From JAIBJN01 sp035461525 (GTDB taxonomy: Bacteria; Actinomycetota; Thermoleophilia; Gaiellales; Gaiellaceae), in NCBI GenBank assembly GCA_035461525.1, contig DATHVD010000046.1, positions 1 through 64,000 on the forward strand: a stretch of 64,000 nucleotides of DNA, written 5' to 3'. Each line of letters begins with the position of its first letter. The stretch's first letter is position 1. The position numbers and the translations under genes were made by a program. A model generated the notes under the pieces. The model was not told the DNA's origin and ran no database searches. It saw nothing but the letters and a program-made list of their open reading frames with translations. This document shows, in pieces, positions 57,828 to 64,000 of this stretch.

Positions 57828-58834
57828 GGGCCCCGCTCCTCCGGCGGAGCGCTCGACCCGCGCTCCACGAGCTCGGGCTCGAGCGTGACCGTGCGCGGCG
57901 GCCCGGTCTCGCCCGCGAGCCGTGCCTCGAGGAGGCGGGCGGTCGCCTCTCCCAGCGCGCGACCCGGCTGGCGGACAGTCGTCAGCGGCGGAGAGGTGAA
58001 GGCCGCGTAGGCGATGTCGTCGTAGCCCACGAGGCTGAGGTCCGCCGGCACGGCGACGCCGAGCTCGCCCGCCGCCTTGAGGACGCCCATGGCCAGGAGG
58101 TCGTTGCCGGCGCAGAACGCGGTGGGACGGGCGGGCGAGCGGAGGAGCGTGAGGGCGTGCTCGTAGCCGCTCGCCAGCGTGAACGCGCCGCTGCTCGAGG
58201 CCGCGAGCTCCAGGCCGTGTGCCGCGAGCGCCGCCTCGATCCCGGCGCGCCTCTCCCTCGCGGTTCCGAGTGCCGGATCGCCGTCCAGGTAGCCGATCCG
58301 GCCGTGGCCGAGCCGGACGAGGTGCTCCACCGCGAGCGCCATGCCGGCGCGGTTGTCGCCCACGACCGCGTCGGCCGCGATCGGCACCGGCCGGTCGACG
58401 ACCACGGTCGGGACCTCGGCCGCGACGACGGCCAGGAAGTCCAGGTCGCTTCCGGCCGTCACCGCGACGATCGCCGCGTCCACACGCCGCGAGAGGAAGC
58501 TCTCGAGGTACCGCCGCTCGCGCTCCGGGTCGTTCGCCGAGCTGCCGAAGAGCACTGCGTGCTCGACGTCGGCCATGGCCCGCTCCACCTCCCAGATGAG
58601 GTCGGCGAAGAACGGGTTCGTCACGTCGGGGACGACCATGCCGATCGTCTGCGTGCGCCGGCGGTTGAGGGCCCGCGCGATCGTGTTCGGGCGGTAGTGG
58701 AGCGCCGCGATCGCGGCCTCGACGCGGGCGCGCGTCGCCGGCCGCACGGTGCGCGAGCCCGAGAGGACATGCGAGACGGTGCCGACGGAGACGCCGGCGG
58801 TCCGCGCCACGTCGCGGATCGTGCTCCGGCTCAC
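57824..58834 (-). CDS. LacI/GalR-family transcriptional regulator
   Basis: A 336-residue repressor. HTH at 1-50 (STIRDVARTAGVSVGTVSHVLSG, then YRPNTIARAL with the hinge-helix Leu), followed by the two-lobed sugar-binding fold (IGMVVPDVTNPFFADL, VDRPVP, RIGYLDGDP, AFCAGNDLLAMGVLKAAGELG, DLSLVGYDDIAYA). It is inside the operon, overlapping both neighbours by four bases, and probably binds the palindrome at 62338-62353 ahead of the operon's first gene. Inducer unknown. Confidence 0.93.
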   Translation of the reverse strand: MSRSTIRDVARTAGVSVGTVSHVLSGSRTVRPATRARVEAAIAALHYRPNTIARALNRRRTQTIGMVVPDVTNPFFADLIWEVERAMADVEHAVLFGSSANDPERERRYLESFLSRRVDAAIVAVTAGSDLDFLAVVAAEVPTVVVDRPVPIAADAVVGDNRAGMALAVEHLVRLGHGRIGYLDGDPALGTARERRAGIEAALAAHGLELAASSSGAFTLASGYEHALTLLRSPARPTAFCAGNDLLAMGVLKAAGELGVAVPADLSLVGYDDIAYAAFTSPPLTTVRQPGRALGEATARLLEARLAGETGPPRTVTLEPELVERGSSAPPEERGP

Positions 58835-60279
58835 AGCGCGGGTCCGGCGAGGAGCTCCGGGTCGATCCGCCGCGGGAGCCACCGCCCGTCGGCCGGCGTC
58901 CCCAGGAGCCGGCCGTCCTCGACGACGACCTTCCCGCGCAGGACGGTCGTCACCGGCCAGCCGCGTACGTCCCAGCCCTCCCAGGGGCTGTAGTCGGAGT
59001 CGTGGTGGAGGTCGTCGAGCGCGATCGTGCGCTCGGCGTCGGGATCCCAGAGCACCAGGTCGGCGTCGCTTCCCGGCGCGATGACGCCCTTGCGCGGGTA
59101 GAGGCCCATGAGCCGTGCGGGGCTCGTGGAGAAGACCTCGACGAATCGCTCGAGCGGCATCCGCCCGGCCGCGACGCCTTCCGAGTACCCGATCGTGCCC
59201 CTCGTCTCGACGCCGACGTGGCCGCCGGGCGTCGTCTGGATCGTCGCCCCGGCCATCTTCACAGCGAACGAGGTCGTGTACTCGTCGGTGGCGAGCGTCG
59301 AGAGCCGGCCGTCGGCGAGCCCCTCCCACAGCGGCTCCTGGTGGCCGGGCGGCTTCAGCCCCATGCCGATGTGGTACTTCGCCCCGTCGGGCCTCGCGTA
59401 GTGGTCGGTGGAGAAGCAGAGGAGGTTGTGCAGCGTCTCGCCGTAGACAGGGAGGCCGCGGGCCCGGAGCTCGGCGATCGCGTCGAGCGGCTCCCTGCCT
59501 CCCACGTGGACGACGTAGAGGCCGGCGCCCGCCTCCTCCGCCATCCGGGCGACCGAGCGGACGGCGAGCTCCTCTCCGAGCGTCGTGTGCACGAGGCTCA
59601 CGTTGGCGAGGACGCGGTCCTCGCCCGTCTCGGCGAGGCGCGCCTCCATGTGCTTGATCAGGTCGTCGTCCTCGGCGTGCACCATCACCATCGCCCCGTG
59701 CGCGGCGCACTCTCGCATGACGGCCAGCGCTGAGCCGTTGTCGATGCGCACGCCCGCCTGTCCGGTCGTCAGGTCGGTGGTGAAGAGCTTCATCGTCGCC
59801 GTGCCGTCCTGGACCGCCTCGCCGACGGTGGCGATCGTCCGCTCTGACGGGCTCCCGGTGAGCACGGGGTGGAAGCCGAAGTCCGTGTGCGAGCTGCCGG
59901 CGAAGACCTCGCGGCGGTGCTCGACGGCGCGGCCCGCGTGGAACTGCTCCTCGGTCACGTGCACCGCCATGAAGGCGAAGGAGAGGACGGTCGTCGTGCC
60001 GCCGAAGATCGCCGCGCGCGTGGCGCCCTCGACGCCCTGGAGCCAGACCTCCTCGCCCCCCGACCAGCCGCGGTACATGGGCTCGAAGATGTGCGCGTGC
60101 GGCTCGACGCCGCCGGGGAGGACGAGGTTCCCGGTCGCGTCCAGGATGCGCGCGCCGCCGGCGGGGAGCACGCCCGGCTCGGCCACGGCCGCGATCCGCT
60201 CGCCGCTCACCGCGACGTCGAGGAGGGCCGTCCGGCCCGGCGTGACGACTGTGCCGCCCGTGACGAGCAGGTCGATCAC
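58831..60279 (-). CDS. D-hydantoinase/dihydropyrimidinase-like amidohydrolase
   Basis: A 482-residue binuclear-metal TIM-barrel hydrolase of cyclic amides. Metal ligands line up with the family: His61 and His63 (PHAHIFEP), carbamylated Lys164 (ATMKLF), His201 (MVHAEDDD), His258 (VVHVGG) and Asp332 (LATDEYTTS). In place of the usual GSDHCPF the last motif has Glu-Tyr, which should change the substrate pocket. It could open hydantoin, dihydropyrimidine or a related ring. GTGA overlaps on both ends fix it in the LLM-hydrolase-lacI-aroE transcript. Confidence 0.88.
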   Translation of the reverse strand: MIDLLVTGGTVVTPGRTALLDVAVSGERIAAVAEPGVLPAGGARILDATGNLVLPGGVEPHAHIFEPMYRGWSGGEEVWLQGVEGATRAAIFGGTTTVLSFAFMAVHVTEEQFHAGRAVEHRREVFAGSSHTDFGFHPVLTGSPSERTIATVGEAVQDGTATMKLFTTDLTTGQAGVRIDNGSALAVMRECAAHGAMVMVHAEDDDLIKHMEARLAETGEDRVLANVSLVHTTLGEELAVRSVARMAEEAGAGLYVVHVGGREPLDAIAELRARGLPVYGETLHNLLCFSTDHYARPDGAKYHIGMGLKPPGHQEPLWEGLADGRLSTLATDEYTTSFAVKMAGATIQTTPGGHVGVETRGTIGYSEGVAAGRMPLERFVEVFSTSPARLMGLYPRKGVIAPGSDADLVLWDPDAERTIALDDLHHDSDYSPWEGWDVRGWPVTTVLRGKVVVEDGRLLGTPADGRWLPRRIDPELLAGPAL

Positions 60280-61310
60280 GCAGGCCCCTTCCCGAAGCGC
60301 GGGAGAACGAGCCGCGCCCACTTCGTGATGCGCTCCTCGTGCTCGGGCAGCTCCGCGTCGATGGCGCCGTCGAAGTTCCGGGCGCCCGCGTCCATGGCCG
60401 CGCGGACCTGGCTCTCGACCTCGTCCGGGGTCCCGGAGAACACGAAGCGGCGCCGCAGGTACTCGCCGACGCCGAGCTCCTCCGCCAGGCGAGCGTAGCG
60501 GGCCTGCTGCTCGGGCGGCACGGCGCCGTGCGTGCCGAGGTCGTACGCCTGCCCGAGAGCGACGACGCCGTCGCGGTGCTCGTCCGGGACGAAGCGGCCG
60601 TCGACGCCCCAGCGCGCGAAGTGGAGCGCGAACGCGGTCGCCGCCCAGGCTGCCTTCTCCGCGGCGGCGCCCGGCTCCTCCTCGACGAACCAGAAGCACG
60701 TGAACCAGACCTCGATGTCGGCGAGCGTGCGGCCCGCCTCGCGGGCGCTCCGCTCCAGCACCTCGAGCGAGCTCCGCACCACCTCGGGCGTCACTCCCAG
60801 GCCGACGACGACGCCGTCGGCGACCCGCCCGGCCAGCTCGAGCGAGCGGGGGCCGTGCGCGGAGAGGACGATCGGGATCGAGCGGCCGGCGCCCCAGTCC
60901 AGGCGTCCGTCGCGCCCTTCCCAGGCCGCGCGCCCGTCCCGGAGGAGCGAGCGGACGGCGTGGACGTACTCCTCGAGGACGGCGAGCCGCGCTGCCTTCA
61001 TCCCCAGGTGCCAGACGCCGGTGCCGCCGGCGCCGATGCCGAGGTACGTCCGCCCCGGCGCGAGCTCGTCGAGCGTGGCGATCGCGCTCGCCGTCACGAC
61101 CGGATGGCGGCTGAGCGGGTTCGTGACCCAGGTGCCGAGCCGGATCCGCTCGGTCGCGCCGGCGACCGCGGCGAGCGTCACCCAGGACTCCCGGAAGAGC
61201 GCGGGCGAGTCCCAGATGCCGATGCGGTCGAAGCCGAGCGCCTCCGCCCGGGCGGCCTCGGCCGCGACGCCGGCCGCCGGGCCGGGGCTGACACTGAAGC
61301 CGAAGCTCAT
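60276..61310 (-). CDS. LLM-class flavin-dependent oxidoreductase
   Basis: A 344-residue TIM-barrel protein of the luciferase-like/F420-dependent group: FGFSVSPGP, ALGFDRIGIWDSP, ERIRLGTWVTNPLSRHPVV, the GIGAGGTGVWHLG loop and IPIVLSAHGPRSLELAGRVADGVVVG. Members use FMN or F420; actinobacteria make F420, so either is possible. The order in the operon suggests oxidation of a product of the dehydrogenase or the amidohydrolase. ATG overlaps the dehydrogenase stop (ATGA). Confidence 0.88.
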   Translation of the reverse strand: MSFGFSVSPGPAAGVAAEAARAEALGFDRIGIWDSPALFRESWVTLAAVAGATERIRLGTWVTNPLSRHPVVTASAIATLDELAPGRTYLGIGAGGTGVWHLGMKAARLAVLEEYVHAVRSLLRDGRAAWEGRDGRLDWGAGRSIPIVLSAHGPRSLELAGRVADGVVVGLGVTPEVVRSSLEVLERSAREAGRTLADIEVWFTCFWFVEEEPGAAAEKAAWAATAFALHFARWGVDGRFVPDEHRDGVVALGQAYDLGTHGAVPPEQQARYARLAEELGVGEYLRRRFVFSGTPDEVESQVRAAMDAGARNFDGAIDAELPEHEERITKWARLVLPRFGKGPA

Positions 61311-62329
61311 GCGATCTCCACCACGGCCTTGAGGCAGTCCGGGTCCGAGCGTACGGCCTCGAGCGCGTCGCCGAAGCGGCCCAGGCCGAAACGGTGCGTG
61401 ACGATGCCCTCCGTCCGGACACGGCCGCCGCGCAGGGCGGCGATCGAGCGCGGGAAGCAGTCCACCTGCGCGAACGACCCCCGGATCGTCAGCTCGCGGC
61501 GGTAGACGTCGTACGGGCTCACGTCGATCCGGTCCTCCGGTCGCGTCACCCCGTACTGGAGGATCGTGCCGCCGTCGCGGGCGAGCCGGACGCAGAGCCG
61601 GCTCACCGCGGCCGAGCCGGTCGCCTCGACGACCACGTCGAAGCCCTCGTCCGCCCGCTCCCGCAGGAGCGCCAGGTTGCGCTCGGGGTCGTCGCGGTCG
61701 AGCACGACCGTCTCGTCGATCCCGAAGGCCTCGGCTCGCTCCAGCTTGAAGCGGGTCGGCGCCCCCACGGTCACGTGCGTGGCGCCGCCGTGGGCGAGGA
61801 GCTGGGCGAGCACGAGCCCGCTCGGGCCGGCGCCCAGGACGAGCGCGTGCGAGCCGGGCCGCACGTCGATCCGGTCGAGCCCGTGGATCGCGCAGGCGGT
61901 CGGCTCCACCATGACGGCCGCGTCGTCGGGGAGGTCACCGATCGGCAGGCACTGGCCGGCGGGCGCGACCATGTGCTCGGCGAATCCCCCGGGGCCGGTG
62001 ACTCCGAGCGCTTCGAGCCGCCGACAGAGGAGCGGCCGTCCTTCCTGGCAGAACGAGCAGCGGCCGCAGCCCGAGTTGCCGTTCACGGCCACCCGCTCCC
62101 CGACCTCGAGGCCCTCGACGCCTTCGCCGAGCGCGTCGACGATGCCGAAGGGCTCGTGCCCGGGGACGAGGGGGAAGCGGGCGAAGAAGTCGCCGTCATG
62201 GATGTGGACGTCGGTGCCGCAGATCCCCGTCGCGGCGAGGGCGACGCGCACCTCGCCCGCGGCGGGCTCGGGCAGCGGCGTCTCGCGAACGGAGAAGTCG
62301 CGCGGCGCCTCGTAGACGACCGCCTTCAC
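61307..62329 (-). CDS. Zinc-dependent medium-chain alcohol dehydrogenase
   Basis: A 340-residue MDR dehydrogenase of the threonine/sorbitol dehydrogenase kind, first gene of the operon. Catalytic Zn: Cys37 (ATGICGTD), His58-Glu59 (PGHEP) and a Glu in MVEPTACA; structural Zn: Cys88, 91, 94 and 102 (CGRCSFCQEGRPLLC); NAD loop VLGAGPSG. It likely oxidises a secondary alcohol or polyol. GTG start without a ribosome site. A LacI-type operator lies nine bases upstream of the start. Confidence 0.9.
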   Translation of the reverse strand: MKAVVYEAPRDFSVRETPLPEPAAGEVRVALAATGICGTDVHIHDGDFFARFPLVPGHEPFGIVDALGEGVEGLEVGERVAVNGNSGCGRCSFCQEGRPLLCRRLEALGVTGPGGFAEHMVAPAGQCLPIGDLPDDAAVMVEPTACAIHGLDRIDVRPGSHALVLGAGPSGLVLAQLLAHGGATHVTVGAPTRFKLERAEAFGIDETVVLDRDDPERNLALLRERADEGFDVVVEATGSAAVSRLCVRLARDGGTILQYGVTRPEDRIDVSPYDVYRRELTIRGSFAQVDCFPRSIAALRGGRVRTEGIVTHRFGLGRFGDALEAVRSDPDCLKAVVEIA

Positions 62330-62337
62330 CGGGCTGC

Positions 62338-62353
62338 GTTGAACCGTTTCAAC
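62338..62353. promoter_or_regulatory. LacI/GalR-type operator
   Basis: GTTGAACCGTTTCAAC: 6-bp arms GTTGAA/TTCAAC around a CCGT centre with the central CG that LacI-family hinge helices prefer. It lies between the promoter and the dehydrogenase start, so a bound repressor would block the polymerase. Confidence 0.75.
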
Positions 62354-62368
62354 TGTCTCGGCGGCAGC

Positions 62369-62395
62369 ATGCTACGGCGCCCCGGCTGCTGTCAA
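62369..62395 (-). promoter_or_regulatory. Promoter of the dehydrogenase-LacI operon
   Basis: Minus strand TTGACA (62395 to 62390) and TAGCAT (62374 to 62369) with a short 15-base spacer. The -35 directly adjoins the 3' end of the next gene, whose stop is at 62397. Confidence 0.5.
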
Positions 62396-62396
62396 C

Positions 62397-63008
62397 TCAG
62401 CTCGTGAGCTCGAGGCTCTCGATCATCGCGTCCAGCACCTCGCGGTTGCGCTCGTAGTCGAAGTCGCCGACGTCGTACGTCGTCGCCACGATCGACTCGT
62501 CGCCGACGCCGATCACGTACTGGTACGAGCGCGTCCCGGGGCCGAGGAGGCCTTCGCCAGTGGACTCGAGCCCGAGCCGCACTGCCGGGTTGCCTCCGAG
62601 GTCGAGCTCCTCGCGCTCGACGATCGTGCGCGTCGGGCTCTCGCCCGTGACCACGTCGAAGGGCGCGGGCTCACGGCTGAAGCCGATGGCGAACTGGATC
62701 GCGTCCGTGGCCTCGGGGACGTCGATCGGCTCCGGGTCGAAGAACGAGCACGGCGGCGCGACGTCGCCCGAGTTCACGTGCCAGTCGGCGGGATAGGAGA
62801 CCGCGTAGCCCGCCTCCTCGTTCTCGCAGCGCTCCGTCTCCGTCCTGCCGGCGACGGTCTCGGTCGCGGTCTCGGTCTCTGTGGCCGTCTCGGTCACGAC
62901 CTCCATCTCGGTCACGGTGTCCGGAGGGGCTGCGGTCTCCTCGTCGTCGCCGCCGCAGCCCGCGGCGAGGGCGGCCGCGAGGGCGAAGGCGAGCAGGGTG
63001 CGTCCCAT
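62397..63008 (-). CDS. Lipoprotein with Thr/Glu/Val linker (PsbP/Mog1-like domain)
   Basis: A 203-residue lipoprotein. The ATG at 63008 starts a signal peptide with lipobox ALAAGC (Cys18). A Thr/Glu/Val low-complexity linker (about 30-55) resembles that of the lipoprotein at 9861. The mature domain AGYAVSYPADWHVNSG, AIQFAIGFSREPAPF, YQYVIGVGDESIVATTYDVGDFDYERNREVLDAMIESL looks like the PsbP/Mog1 or LpqN-type fold found in exported actinobacterial lipoproteins. Its role is unknown. Confidence 0.75.
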   Translation of the reverse strand: MGRTLLAFALAAALAAGCGGDDEETAAPPDTVTEMEVVTETATETETATETVAGRTETERCENEEAGYAVSYPADWHVNSGDVAPPCSFFDPEPIDVPEATDAIQFAIGFSREPAPFDVVTGESPTRTIVEREELDLGGNPAVRLGLESTGEGLLGPGTRSYQYVIGVGDESIVATTYDVGDFDYERNREVLDAMIESLELTS

Positions 63009-63046
63009 CCCCCCGGACGTACCGACCGGGGCGATCCCGAAACGTC

Positions 63047-64000
63047 CTACCCGCGGCCGAGCGTCGCGACGAGGCGCTCGCCCGCGAGCGCGTGCGCCGT
63101 GCGGCCCTCGCAGCCGGTCATCGTCTCGGCGGCGAGGAGCGCGTTCAGGATCGCCTCCTCGGTCGCCTCGACGACGGCCTGGAAGAGCGGCGTGATCCAG
63201 CAGTTGGAGAGCATGCGGAGGTCCACCTCGCGCGGGCCTCCCTCCGCGAAGCCGTTCGGCGGCAGGCCGCGGTTGCCGGTGGCGAAGCAGAGGAAGAGGT
63301 CGCCGCTGAAGTGCTCCCCCAGGCCGCCGGCGCGCGCGACGCCCAGCCCGACGCGCTGTGCGAGGCGCTCGCACTGGCCGGGAAGGAGGGGCGCGTCCGT
63401 GGCGGCGACCGCGATGATCGAGCCGGCGCCCTCCTGGTCGAACGCGCCCGGCGACGGCACCTCCCCGACGGGGATCGCCGCCCCGACCGGCACGCCGTTC
63501 ACGCGCAGCTGCTCACGGCTCCCCTGGTTCGCCTGGACGAGGACGCCGACGACCCGGCCGCCGGTCTCCTCCACGACCCGCGAGGCCGTGCCGACGCCGC
63601 CCTTGAACCCGTGGCAGATCATGCCGGTGCCCCCGCCCACGTTCCCCTCGGCGACGGGCCCGCCCGAGGCGCGCTCGAGTGCGGCGAAGACGTGCTCCTC
63701 GCGGACGTGCCTGCCGTTGACGTCGTTGAGCACGCCGTCCCACGTCTCGCCCACGACGGGCAGGCTCCAGAAGGGCGTCTCCGGGCCGCGCGCCCGCACC
63801 TCGGCCTCGACGAGCGCGTCGCGGACGACGCCGACCGAGTGCGTGTTCGTGAGCCCGATCGCCGAGTGGAGCATCCCGGACTCCCGCACCCACTCGAGAC
63901 CCGTCACCTCCCCGTTTCCGTTCAGCCGGTGCGCGCCCGCGAAGACGGGGTCGGCCCAGGGCTCGCCCTCGTGCGGGAGGACGACCGTGACGCCCGTGCG
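63047..64000 (-). CDS. P1-family (S58/DmpA-like) aminopeptidase, cut by the window end
   Basis: The C-terminal 317 codons of an autoprocessing N-terminal-nucleophile peptidase; the gene enters from beyond position 64000 with no start in view. Family marks: LTNTHSVGVVRDALV, the VGETWDGVLNDVNG stretch, GNVGGGTGMICHGFKGGVGTASR, in which the self-cleavage and nucleophile Ser lies, and FSGDLFLCFATGN near the end. DmpA-type enzymes release N-terminal D- or L-residues or open beta-peptides. Adjacent to the amidohydrolase operon but outside it. Confidence 0.88.
   Translation of the reverse strand, partial: RTGVTVVLPHEGEPWADPVFAGAHRLNGNGEVTGLEWVRESGMLHSAIGLTNTHSVGVVRDALVEAEVRARGPETPFWSLPVVGETWDGVLNDVNGRHVREEHVFAALERASGGPVAEGNVGGGTGMICHGFKGGVGTASRVVEETGGRVVGVLVQANQGSREQLRVNGVPVGAAIPVGEVPSPGAFDQEGAGSIIAVAATDAPLLPGQCERLAQRVGLGVARAGGLGEHFSGDLFLCFATGNRGLPPNGFAEGGPREVDLRMLSNCWITPLFQAVVEATEEAILNALLAAETMTGCEGRTAHALAGERLVATLGRG

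Overview
The window is a high-GC, gene-dense stretch of an actinobacterial chromosome. The best guess is class Thermoleophilia (Gaiellales/Solirubrobacterales type). The grounds are heavy use of GTG and TTG starts, the radA-disA-carD-ispD-ispF order, actinobacterial families such as those I match by eye to DUF2469, DUF4349 and DUF5808, and a secreted protein with the Cys-containing Ig-like tail often seen in that class. Placement and domain-family names are by recognition, not by search. I see no rRNA, tRNA, CRISPR array, prophage or insertion sequence.

Layout. 1-6 kb: secreted Ig-tailed protein, hot-dog thioesterase, DUF4349-like lipoprotein, coiled-coil protein, diacylglycerol kinase-like protein, DeoD-type phosphorylase, GNAT enzyme, SnoaL-like protein. 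6-16 kb: tilS-hpt-ftsH, a lipoprotein, a UspA plus cation/proton antiporter operon, a CpsB-type phosphatase, the folate genes folP-folB-folK, a DUF2469-like gene and coaX, then a convergent gene for an HTH protein carrying ClpC-type N domains. 16.6-24 kb: secreted beta-propeller, MOSC protein, a 1179-residue cyclase/ATPase/solute-binding fusion, a helical protein, dus, greA, lysS. 25-40 kb: a surface-polysaccharide locus with five glycosyltransferases, a Wzx-like flippase, a Wzz/BY-kinase, two Wzy/WaaL-like polymerases, a secreted glycoside hydrolase and a polyprenyl glycosylphosphotransferase flanked by two tiny LPFTG surface proteins. 40-52 kb: AlkA-like glycosylase, a frameshifted CAP gene, clpC, a CMD protein, a membrane protein, radA-disA-carD, a lipoprotein, ispD, a PHP protein, ispF. 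52-64 kb: NfeD plus SPFH protein, a two-component system, a small secreted protein, mutY, an HD-GYP remnant, a LacI-linked catabolic operon (dehydrogenase, LLM flavoenzyme, hydantoinase-like amidohydrolase, lacI, AroE-like), a lipoprotein and a P1-family peptidase cut by the right edge.

How it works together. The polysaccharide locus holds the parts of a Wzx/Wzy pathway: lipid-linked initiation, chain extension, flipping, polymerisation and length control. The CpsB-type phosphatase that would oppose the kinase lies 17 kb away. DisA makes c-di-AMP from a gene overlapping radA. Many genes are packed with GTGA, ATGA or TTGA overlaps, which suggests translational coupling.

Most notable. (1) A -10-like hexamer (TAGACT, TAGGAT, TACGAT and similar) sits 5-9 bases before the start codon of about 16 genes, which predicts widespread leaderless transcription. 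(2) The HTH/Clp-N gene has a near-consensus leaderless promoter overlaid by a perfect palindrome. (3) Twin LPFTG mini-proteins bracket the glycosylphosphotransferase, the first behind a strong promoter and a leader of about 240 bases. (4) The cyclase/ATPase/solute-binding fusion appears to be cytoplasmic.
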